Of a DNA stretch of 64,000 bases, positions 24,136 to 35,500 are shown piece by piece; position 1 is the first letter of the stretch; every line of letters starts with the position of its first letter. Location of the stretch: assembly GCA_963931865.1 (NCBI GenBank), contig OZ007516.1:6731897-6795896 (forward strand), read 5' to 3'. Both the position numbers and the translations under genes were made by a program. This stretch comes from Axinella damicornis. Lineage: Eukaryota; Porifera; Demospongiae; Axinellida; Axinellidae. Below the pieces are notes generated by a model. It was not told the DNA's origin and did no database searches. It saw nothing but the letters and a program-made list of their open reading frames with translations.

Positions 24136-26506
24136 CTACTGAGGCACTGTACTGTGCTGCCGTCCTCTCCCGAGCTTGAACTCTCTTGCTATTCTTCTTT
24201 CTTCTTTATTCTTCTCCAGCTTGGCTCGGTTCAATCGCTGCCTTCGGTACGATCCAACCTTCTTTGGTTGCTGGGAAATATCAACCTAAGTCATGTATGC
24301 ATGCCAGTACGTATACATAACCTTACCACATCCACAGTTTCTACAACCAAATTTTCTCCCTGTGCACCCTAAATCCTAATCCCCATGCCTTGGCACAATT
24401 ATTACCCTAAAACAAGAGAGTAGAGGGGAGGCAGGCAGAACCGGTCAGGCAGGTTCTGGTTTGGCCAGATTACCTTTATCAGTGAAAAAATGGAAACTCT
24501 GACAGTACAATCTGCACATGTAGCATACAGCCTTGAATAATTACTCTCCTATCTCCTATATTGATTCCTGGGGGGGGGGGGGGGGGGGGGGGCAAGACCA
24601 TGCAAGTGCAACGAGTCTATACAACCACCACAAGATTTATCTGTGTGTTCCCTTTCCCACTACGGTCATGGCGTATGACTTGAAACTTGAAATGGCCAAA
24701 ACGATGCCATTTTGTGGTTAGAAGTGTTTTGTGGGACTTCATCCTGCACAGAGATCACTATACCTGTTTCTTTATTGCAGTCATCACATTAATATGGTCA
24801 GGAATCTGAAACAGGAAAAAATTACCACATTAACAACTGCAGTCCCGCCTCGTTCCCAGGCCCGCGTGACGCAAAAGCTGGGTGGGGCCTAGGAACGAGG
24901 CTACCCTTCCAAAGGATTGTGGCAAAATCACTTTTGAACTTACTTGGACGTATCTGATTTGATTTCCATGAATGAACAGCTGCTCAAAGTACGTTGACTC
25001 TCCCTGAATGTGAAGACACAAGAGATTAACCTTCAGCTAGTGCCCGCGCCCACCGTTCCTCCAACAAACATATTACTGTCAGATCAACCACTCTTCCATA
25101 GGGAATGAGACCAAATATTGACACTACTCTATGGAAGATTGGTTGTTTAGCCTTGTTCCCAGGCCTCTACCCAGATTTTATCGCGCAGCCGTGGAGGAAA
25201 AAAAAATTTGGGCGGAGGCCTAGGAATGAGGCTAGTGGTTGTTAACGTGTTTGTTGGATCTGGAAGTCTAGTCACACGTACCTCTACTGTATACTCCGTG
25301 TGGCCTGGGAACAAGCTTAGGCTAGTACAAATAGGTCTTCCGGCATAGGCAGAGGTCTACATAGTACGTTACCAACCCCAGAATGGCTAGTGAAATAAGC
25401 GTACTGCAAGCCCGTTTCAGGTTCCACAATGCAAGTTTCATCATAATATAACTTTTCTCACGTACTTACATACATTGAGTTTCGTGTAGGTAGCATTCAG
25501 TACCATGGTGCTACAGGAGCAAGACAAAAGCAGACTAGCTTACAATTGATCACCAGCTCTTGTTAGAGTAAGGGTGAATGCATGATGGAGACTCGGCCAA
25601 GCTCTTCACCGAGCTGCTGGAACAAATTTAGTGCTTCAAAAACAGGGGAGCAAAATTAGGATGGGGGTGCATACAATAATGCACAGCAGGGCTAGAACGC
25701 AGCCCTGTAGATCGATAATACAGCTTCTACCACAGTGCGTGGGCATTCCTTTGATGTACCGCGGAGGATAAATCACATAACCTCCGCTATGACGTCATAG
25801 CGGAGGTTATGCGATTTATCCTCCGCGGTACATCAAAGGATCGCCACGCTGTGCTGAGAATCAGAGAGTTGTAGCTGTCTAGCAGCTGGATCCAGCTACT
25901 AACTTGACTTGGAGGTTATGTCTGTGGTAGAAGCCGGATCTACTACGTCGACTCAGAGGTTATGCGGTTTATCCTCCTTGGGAAAGCCTCGGCCAAACTT
26001 TCCCACGGAGGATAAATCGCATACGGTAACCTCCGTGTCGACGTAGTAGATCCTATACAAATTCTACCACTGAAAGCCCCAGAATAGGTTTTGCAACATA
26101 TACCTTTACCTCCCAGAAGATGGATAGGTCTTACACAGCCTAGCCTATATGGAGTAGGAATTATTGTTTGAGCTATATACGTACATTAGTAAATATTCTG
26201 TCTGGGCACGAGACTACATTTAGGCCATCGTCTAACAAAAGCCATGTTGTATCCATCCAGAGACTTGGTATTGTGCAACTAACATGCAACCTCTTTTGCT
26301 TGCCACCAGGGTCAATTTTTAAGGTGGGCCGGCCAGAGCAAGAAAAAAATCAAGGTTTGACCTCACTTCATGCGGTGATCAACATGGTGTATTGTTCCCT
26401 GCACAACAATCTCGTTGCGGAGTTCTACAGTGGTCGAGCAACCCTCCAGTGCTTGCAACAGACACACCAGCGTCGTACACGACTTCTGCCTTTCATGCCA
26501 GGCCAT
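24136..26506 (-). CDS. LSM10: U7 snRNA-associated Sm-like protein LSM10, complete
   Basis: Five exons in transcript order: 26506-26367, 25510-25474, 25003-24944, 24805-24764, 24270-24136 (TAG). They total 414 nt, or 137 aa (human 123), and every junction is in phase. The start MAWHERQKS parallels human MALSHSVKE. The Sm1 motif is CLLQALEGCSTTVELRNEIVVQG, then HHVDHRMNTMVLNATYT. The Sm2 motif is FEQLFIHGNQIRYVQIPDHI, close to human DLFVTGRNVRYVHIPDDV. A basic tail follows (KKVGSYRRQRLNRAKLEKNK). LSM10 replaces SmD1 in the U7 snRNP ring together with LSM11 and is needed for 3' processing of replication-dependent histone mRNAs in the nucleus. Intron 1 contains the large palindrome at 25747-25840. 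A weak ATTAAA lies at 24001-23996, about 135 nt past the stop. Confidence 0.93.
24846..25234. repeat. Two TAGCCTCGTTCCCAG palindromes in LSM10 introns
   Basis: 24846-24903 lies in intron 3 and 25148-25234 in intron 2. Each has outer arms AGCC(T)CGTTCCCAGGC and GCCTAGGAA(C/T)GAGGCT around an unrelated centre. Confidence 0.85.
25747..25840. repeat. 94-bp near-perfect palindrome in LSM10 intron 1
   Basis: Arms run outward from the centre GACGTC at 25791-25796: tcctttgatgtaccgcggag on the left and ctccgcggtacatcaaagga on the right, with one mismatch (acataacc against ggttatgc). A second, looser inverted structure of the same words (cggaggataaatcgcat, ctactacgtcgac) occupies 25900-26050, so this may be a foldback element with nested copies. 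Confidence 0.9.
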
Positions 26507-26591
26507 CCGGACATCGAATTCTGGGAATGCGACTTCAAGCGTTCTGGGATCAGGAACAGGACCGAATCATCACGTGGCATATATGCATGCA
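26506..26591. promoter_or_regulatory. Head-to-head LSM10/MTRR start region
   Basis: The LSM10 ATG (- strand, 26506-26504) and the MTRR ATG (+ strand, 26591) are separated by 84 bp. Any shared promoter must be within this gap or inside the first exons, and 5' UTRs longer than about 84 nt would make the transcripts overlap. No TATA box is seen. The only notable words are CACGTG-like (tcacgtggc, 26569-26577) and the overlapping atatgcatgcatgg before the MTRR start. Confidence 0.6.
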
Positions 26592-29500
26592 TGGCCGCCA
26601 ACTGCGACGTTAGCAAGAGATTCCCTGAGAGATTCCTGCTACTGTACGGCTCTCAGACTGGCCAGGCTCAGGTCATAGCTGAACTGATCAGGGACAGGGC
26701 GGTTGAAAGGGGTTTTGTTCCCATCCTGTCATGCCTCAGCCAAACAGAAAAGAAGGTAAGTTGGTTGATAATTATACTTCGAGATAATTAGCCCTTTTTA
26801 TACCTAACGTTGCATATCTGCAACGTGAGACTTTCAGCTTCACATCTGGCAATGTCCTTGGGACTTATGTTCTGCGTGAGCAGAAGGGGAAGGACAGGGC
26901 GAGGTGGATTAAGGGGGTGACACTCCCATTGACGCCGTAGTCAGAGCTGCGACCGGGGTCAAGAAATCTTGACCGTCATTTTTGCTGCTTGACCGCTTGA
27001 CCGCATCGCAAAAAGACTTGACTGTTTGACTGCACTGTATTTCAGCCGTCGACTGCTTGACCGCCGATAGTATACGGAAGAATGCGTAGCGACTACAGCC
27101 TTTCCTTAGTATATGGGGTCAAGATTCGCTGATAAGCCCGGTCGCAGCTCTGACTACAGTGTGTATGGGAGTGTCACCCCCTTGTGGATGGGTGCTTAGT
27201 CTCGTGGGTCAGACGTTTACGGCGCGCGGACGGGAGGACGGCGCGCGGATGGGAGGACGGCGCACGGACGGGAGGACGGCGTGCGGACGGGAGGACGGCG
27301 CACGGACGGGAGGACGGCGCGCGGATGGGAGGGCGGCGCGCAGACAGGAGGGCGGTGCGCGGGAAGGGGGGAAAAGAGCGTCTGGTCACTGTAGACAGGT
27401 TTCCGTGGCATGGAGGAATTAAACAATGTCACGAGGAAGGAAGTGTCTGCACTGCCGTTCTTCGAAGCTTCGACATCGGTGATTAGCAATAAATGGTTGC
27501 ATGTTGTTCGTGCCATTCGCTTACAACTCTAAAGGCCATTTAACTCACAAATCTGTTCTTGTTCTCGTTTGAATCTGTGCGGATCATGTGAGCAATACGG
27601 AAGGTAAATGTAATTATTGAACGCTGTCCAATCTGATTGGTGCCGCCAACATTCCGGCAACGTCCACGAAAACCTGTCTAAAGTGACCAGACGTTCTTTT
27701 CCCCTCTCCGCGTGTGCTGCGAACGTCTGGCCCGCGACACTAGTGTGTGCTGAAGGGTGCAAACAGCATGGCCGTGTCTGGGCTGTGCGGTAGAAAGGTC
27801 TTGGTTGGCACTGGGAGGGCCATTTCCGTCGTTTTTGGCATAAGAAAGTAGCTGCCTTGCCTTGTAGGGCCTCCATTTCCAGTATTCATGGCCCATTTTT
27901 CAGCTACGGCAGGTTGCCATATGCGTTTCTCGGGAGACTTGATTGCAAGTTCGTTAATTGGTGGTTAAGTCGCGCATACTGTATGCTCAGTATAGCTGAA
28001 ATTACAAACTGTACCTGTGGGAGCAGTTTCGAGCCCAGCAATGCCAGGGAACAGAAATTAGGGTAGAGACTGAAAATGACCTTGAGAAAAAAACTGGGGC
28101 GCCCTACAGTGTTTGCGGTGAATGTGTGGTTTATGTCGAGAGGGTCACATGTCTTGTATTGAATGTTTACCTGACAGTGAATGTACTATTATCGTTTGAA
28201 TAGTTCCACTTGGAGAAGGAGAGTGTGTCTGTTGTGGTAGTGAGCACGACGGGGGATGGTGACCCACCGGACACAGTGGCCAAATTCTGGAGAAGACTGA
28301 AGAAGAAGACTTTGCCGAGGGACCACCTCAGCAAGTGCAAGTATGCTCTCTTAGGTGAGACGATGGAGGTCTTTAGGCTCTTTCCCAGGCCCACACCATT
28401 TACGGTTGCACGAAGAATGCAGAGGGCCTGGTATGTTTCCTCACGTGTGTGACGTCAAGAGTAGAAAGGTGGTAGAAAGGACTTAATTGAATGTGGGTGA
28501 ACTGGGGCTCAGAACAGCAAGAAGAGCAAAGGTACGAGGTAACTTGCCACACGTATCTAGCTAGCGGGAGGCGACTGTCACAACATATAGTTGGTTGAAC
28601 AGTACGCGAAACTTCGCTTTTCTGTTCTGCTATTTGTCGATTATGTCATGCTCACGTGAGGAAACATACCAGGCTCTCCCCGCTTTTACGTACTGCTAGC
28701 GCCGAAAAGCTGGGCGGGGGCCTTGGAACGAGGCTAGGAGGTCTTACTGTGACTTGGTGATGTCATAGTGCCACTGGCACTGAAATTAGTATGGATTTTT
28801 GTTACTGGGATAAGTTGTATTGGTGGACATGGAGGTCACCATAAGTTCTGAATATGCTACAGGTGTAGTTATGGAGGAGATCAATGCTCGGACGCTTTTT
28901 TCTTTTTCATTTAGAGCTATCCGTACAGTCATGAGCCCATGGCAAGAAGGTTTGTAACCATAAAGTGCAAGGTATCAGCACACAGCGCTCCTTATATGGA
29001 TTTGAATTGCTCACATTTGCGGTCTGTGTATATGTATGGCTTCACATGACGTCACATGAGTAATTATTGTTTTGCTGACAGCACTAGCGCTAGCTGAGCA
29101 AGCCACGAGATGGCCGGCCGGGTGCTCCAGGTGAAATTCCAAAGTGACCATGTGAAGAGCATCCCCCTGCAAGGAAAGACTTAGAGCGCTGCTTGATAAG
29201 CCAAAACGTTCTTTTTTAGGCAGCATCACAGATGGCTGCATGCTTCAAAGTAGTTGGGAGCCCTAAACAGAAGAACTACAGACCAGGGACGGGGTTGCAG
29301 TTAGCCTCGTTCCCAGTCCCACGCCCAGCTTTTCGTCGCTTGCAGTATGATAAAGCAGGGAGGGCCTGGCACAGATGTACATGTACATTTCCTCACATGA
29401 GTGACGTCAAGGGTAGAAAGACGGTAGAAAGACCTAAATGAACGTGGGTGTACGTGGGTCTCAGAACAGCAAGAAAGAGCGAAGGTACCAGGTAGCATAC

Positions 29501-32500
29501 CACATGTATCTAGCTAGCGGGGGTGACTGTCATACTGACTGAGCGTTGAACGTGTAGATGGTTGAATAACATGCAAAACGTAGCGTCCACATTCTGAAAA
29601 TTTTGCCATTTGTCGATTACGTCTGACTCATGCTCACATGAGGAAATGTACCAGGCCCTGCCCGCTTTATCATACTGCAAGCGACAAAAAGCTGGGCGTG
29701 GGACTGAGAACGAGGCTAGGCTGCAGTATCGAAGCATCTGAGAGCCTTACCTTGTAAGTCATACATCGCTTCTCTCTTCAGCAAACACCTAAGTTTCGCC
29801 ATAGTCAGCTGCTCATGTTGTATACTACTACAGCACGTCATGTGAACCCTCACAGGCTTCTTAACAATGTGGGTGTGAAGTGTAGCGCTTACCATATAAG
29901 GAGTCTTGTGCGACTGCTAACTTGTCAGCGGAAGGAACCTGTCAAGTACGGTAGTTTGACGCTCCTCCGCGTCGCCCATAAGCTCTTGATATGTACGTCG
30001 ATATGTCTATACAGCACGCCAGAACAGGTGCAGTAGAATACATAAATACTCTGTAACTGATCTTCATCCTTGCCTTTTTATTTCTTTCCTGTGGGGATGT
30101 ACATGTAGCAGCTGTGGGGCACCAGGTGGGAAATAACTGAGCACTGTCTCCTAGACTGTCATGAAAGTGCATGTACAAGTCACTGCACATGTTCAGAGGC
30201 CGGCAGTATACAATTACACGGTCAGCCTTGACACGATAAACGCCACAAGACTCTTCTTTGAACACTTATATGCCTTCTGTGGGATGTTGTATGCCTCATG
30301 TGGCCATCCTGCTGCTGCTACTGGAACGGATGGCTGCATGCCTGATACCAAGAAACCCCTACAATTGAGTGATAATAACAAACAGCACTTAACAATTGAA
30401 TGATAACAATGTACAACACAAAACAAGAAACCGATGGCATCTATACGGACCTAGTGCATTCTTAACCTGTTCAGCGAGTTCTTTGTTTTTAGTCAATCAA
30501 CGGTTCAATCAGGTTTCCCCTGGTGCCCCTGGTGGCATCAGGACTGTCCAACCAAAGACTGAATAACTCCTGGCAGCCGATCTTTCGTACGTTTAGGTCA
30601 ATGTCCATCAGAAATCCAACCTGCTTCCCGTCTGGAGCGATGGTCACGATATAATCTCCTCCTTATCCCCTCTAGCACTGTCAGCTGTACCATCTTGGGC
30701 TTGGTACATTGTATCAAGGCCGTCATTTGAGCAAACTGGACAGACGTACACAAATTGTCCAGTCAAGCTGTGGGCATATGGGCAATCTCTGTAACATTGT
30801 TCTTCAGGAGATTATTTCTGCATAATCCCAACGACTGATTTTGTCTGCCAATTTTTGTGGGACTGGTGGCAGGCCATCCCTACAGTACATAAACGCCTGC
30901 CGAGGCCGATGTGAGGCTTGCCGTAGCCTGGGGTAGCAGATTGGTAAGGGGTGCTGCCGATGGCGACCCCGTTGGGGCCGTGAGGAGACTAGTGGGAGCT
31001 GCACGCCCCCCCGACCAATGGTTACGACAAACCCCCGTGAACGATCGGGATACCCACGATGGCCTCACGCGATGGCATCTCGCCCAGCCGTATGAAAAAC
31101 TGAGACAAGTCATGTGACTAAAGTGGCCAATGGACAGTACTGACATGTCAACACGCACACAGTGCCCGGCACTGTCGATGGCCTACATGTATACTACGGC
31201 TTTACAGGGGTCCCTACGAGGTGACCCGTAACCCAAGTGAACAAGGCCACAAGGGAGAAGTTAATCCCTAATTTAATCAGCGCTCACCTTGTGGAGCCGG
31301 GTTGACTTCCGAACCCAACGATTTGCCCAAAGGCTTCGCGACCAAAGAGTCTACATTCGCCTCCAGGTCGGCCAGACGCACAACCTTCACTCGCGGTTGA
31401 GATGACGAGCCGCTCTCTGCATCCGGTGGAGGAGCGGGGTTTACCCCCTCGTCCGTACCAGCAGCCGTGGTATGGTCCGATGGTGTCGACGTCGCAGTGG
31501 CTAATGAATTACAGTCAACCGTGAAGATAGAGAAAACACAGCCTGAAGACAATGACGCACCACGTGCGGCCGCCACACACATGCGCAACCCAAGTCCTAT
31601 TAACCTGGGTTAATTGTCCCAACTAACCCTCATTTTTCACTCTGTCCTGTTCTTCTTGGCATGATAGCCCTACCGCAGTACGCGATTCTCACAGATTCTT
31701 TGAGACATGCTCATGATCGATGCACCATCAATCGCGTGCGTATATGCAGTCTAAGTATGTGATACAAAATGACAGATTACATAACAGTGAGTAATAATGA
31801 CCAAACATGGTCAACTAGCGTAATTACCTCATAAATGCATCAGTACTTACTAAAGTTCAACTTTAAACATACAGCTCCAGGCATGGTATTGTCTGAGACT
31901 GAAGAGGTGCGACTCTTGTCTTGGCAACCATAAATCTGATGGTCATGTCAGTTTCGGTCCTTAGCTCCAGATACACTACTGCCATGTAGGCTTCATGTGG
32001 AGGCATTGCAATTGTCGCGAACCGAACACGATAGTGTACTAAAAACGTTTATTATAGAGAATCGAGATCAACAGCTGCACTCACACAGAGGCAATACTGG
32101 CATGACTAACTAAATGGTCCTTTCCAATCGCTATAAATACTGGCCGTATCCTTCAAAAAGGTGTGACGTACTGTATGGTAAAAGGTGAAACGACGAATCG
32201 TCTGACAGATTACAAGGCGTGGGAGGCTGGGAAGACGGACGACGAGTCATGCGGTTCAGCCAAGAGAGGGGTTTGTGGTACTAGTATAGGGAGGAGTTCT
32301 TTGCGATCGCCTAGCCGGCGCCCTTCAGCCATGATAGATCCGGAGATTATAAAAAAAATAAATACCAAGAGCCCACGCCATTGCCGAATGCTCTTTCTCA
32401 ATGGTCGCATACCTGACTTTCTGGGGTAATACCTTGCGACTAGCAAAAGCCACTGGATGCTCTAGTCAACACTGGAGATCCATCAACATGATGGAAGTAG

Positions 32501-35500
32501 CTTCTCGGAATGGAAATTGGACCACCTTCACTGAGATCGGCAACTAAATCATTCCACTCTCAGATCAACCCTTCAGGTAAGGAGTTGTCCACTCCAGTTT
32601 GCGTTGGCACAGCTTCTGGAACAGGATCTTGAACCTGATAGCAGTGGGTGCTAGAATTCCCACAGGATCGTAGAATTTTGAGGGTTATGCACTACAGCAT
32701 CAAGACCCTTCAATGTCTTTAACTTCTCATCGAGAGTTAGCTTGAGTATAGAGTCTATCTGGGTCAAGGGGTGTTCCTGCTAGAGCAGTCGTGGAATACG
32801 GGTGGCTGACGCTCTGTGGCCAGCGCGAATCTTCTTCTTTCGGGGTACTCTGATTCCAGAGCTGGTGGAAGGCTGGTCCTGATCATCATCACTTGTGACA
32901 ATTAAAAAAACCTTCTGCTGTAGGCAAGATATATTTAGTTCTTCCGCTTCAGCCATCGTAGGGTGAGCATCAATTAGAGTGATCAGTAGGCGATATCTTC
33001 TGAACATGATATTTCTGAACTTCAAGTCTGAACATAATGGTGAAAGTCGTCGAAGCAGTATGGCTCTCAGACCGAGTCGCAACCATCAGTGACCGAGTAC
33101 TAGTGCTTGATGCTCGCAGCCGTGACGAATTCAACTCCAGGTTCATCAGTGGTGCAGTGCATATATGCTGTACTGGAGTAATCCTCCGCCGATTGAAGAA
33201 TGGCAGCTTGCGCATCGAGTCACTTCTGAACTGTGATGAAGACAAAGAAAAATATGAAAGAGCTAAAATCTCCGAGAGTGTCAGCGTAATAGTTTGCGAT
33301 AACGATACACAGAGTATTGATCAGTTGTCCGCAGACTCAACTGCAGCTCTCTTGCTGAGGAAGATATCCAGAGAGTGCAAGTTCATCGGGTTCTTAGCTG
33401 GCGGTTATTCTCAGTTCCAAAGAATATGCTCACATCACTGCGTGATGTCCACTAATGACAGTCTGCTAAAGAAGCGACCTAGCAGTCTCGTGTTGCAACT
33501 GTCAACACACTCGCTAACCATGCAGTGGACTTCATTAAGAAGTCATTTTGGGAGTGGTGTCGCCCTCCCCCCGACTGCCCCTGACCGCCTCCTGTTGCTT
33601 CCAGTGCCGCAACACACCCAGTCCGCAGACAACACTGGTGAGCGCAGACACTCTTTCAGAGATACCCTACTTTGATTAGGAGCAATCGTCTTACTAACGG
33701 CAGCAATCTTGTATCCTTATCTTCCCTTAGAATATGTTGTGATTACCATTATAACGATAGAAGCATTGCCGAGATGAAGTATTGAGTTTACCAATCTATT
33801 ATTTTCCAAAAAGATACCACTGGGACTTTACAATGTCCCTCCATAATGCTTCTTTTGAACATACAATTGGCCAGAAGTCGTTGTCTGGCTGTAGCTAAGA
33901 GCAGAGCAGACAGATAAAGAGATCTAGATGTTTGGCGTTCCAAAGCTGCACAATCTATGATGAGTGTACGTAGTCGTATCTGAAGAGACATATATAATTA
34001 TGCAGTGTGAACAGCTACACGTTCACCAAAATGCACAGTAGATACACATACAGCACAAGAATTTTATCTTCTCCTTTGGCTATGTAGTAAAGAGTTTTGT
34101 GAACTTATTAACACGTCCCGTATGTGAAGTGCATCCTATTGCACATGCATAGCAATAAGATCACACACATACACCTAACTGCAATGAACTGTAGCCTGTA
34201 TGCGAGTGCCATAAACACAGATCATGACAGTTGATGGATGATTTCTATGGCTATTAGTGAGTAAATAATCGACAAGCTTCATGAAAGTGGTGGCAATAAA
34301 TGAGAAAGGAATAGCTACATGTACATGTGTAGCTCAACTATTTACTCTTTACAGTCATGGAGCAAGCGTCCTATGGTGACTCGTCATTGTCTTGTGCTTG
34401 CTGAGGTTGTGGCTCTCGGCCAAGAATGGGACCAATGCCCTTGGGGAGATCATCAAGACCTTGCAGAGTTGTGGTGTCTGAGTACGCTCTCTCAGCTCGG
34501 CACATAGGAGATCACTATAGAACTATATAATGTCTGCCCAGAATCGCAACTATTCATCCACTGAAGCGTGAATTATTAGTAACAATGGACATAAACCATG
34601 TTCAGATTTTCTCTGCTTCAGTTTTTCTGGTTCCCTTTAAGCAACTTCTTTTGTTCGGTTGGCATTCTCTGTGCTCCAGGATAACTTGCTATGTACATGG
34701 AAAAGATGGACAATTCAATATGCAGACTGCCGTAGTACAAAAGAAACTGTTTTAGAGCAATATGCTCCAGCTTTTTCCATGATAACTTGCTACATGGACT
34801 GTAGATTGCTATTGAAGTATATAATGTCTGCCCAGAATCGCAACCATTCATCCAATGAAGTGTGAATTATTAGCCATAAACCATGTTCAGATATCCTCTG
34901 CTTTAGTTTTTCCAGTTCCCTTTCTAGTTCTCTTGTTCTCTCGGCGTTCTCTATGCTCCAGGATAACTTGCTACGTGGAAAAGATGGACAATTCAATATA
35001 CGGACTGCCGTAGTCCAAGGGAAACTGTTTTAGAGCAATATGCTCCAGCTTTTTCCATGATAACTTGCTACATGAACTGTAGTCTGTATGTGATGCCATG
35101 AACACGGATCATGACAGTTGATTGATGATTTCTATGGCTATTAGTGAGTAAATACGTAATCGACAAGCTTCATGAAAGTGGTGGCAATAAATGAGAAAGG
35201 ACTAGCTACATGTGTAGCTGAACTATTTACTGTTTACGGTCATGGAGCAAACGCCCTATGGTGACTCGTCATTGTCTTGTGCTTGCTGAGGTTGTGGCTC
35301 TCGGCCAAGAATGGGACCAATGCCCTTGAGGAGATCATCAGGACCTCGCAGAGTTGTGGTGTCCGAGTACGCTCTCTCAGCTCGGCACATAGGAGATCAC
35401 TATAGAACCTTATAGTGTCTGCCCAGAATCGCAACCATTGATCTAATGAAGCGTGAATTAATTGGCCATAAACCATGTTCAGATTTTCTCTGCTTCAGTT

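Noticed and set aside
26168..26590. N-terminal extension of MTRR by about 140 codons
   Set aside because: The upstream frame is the antisense of LSM10 exon 1; MTRR homology begins just after the Met at 26591.
27159..27516. Arg/Gly-rich ORFs on both strands
   Set aside because: Created by an 18-nt GC-rich tandem repeat; open in several frames at once.
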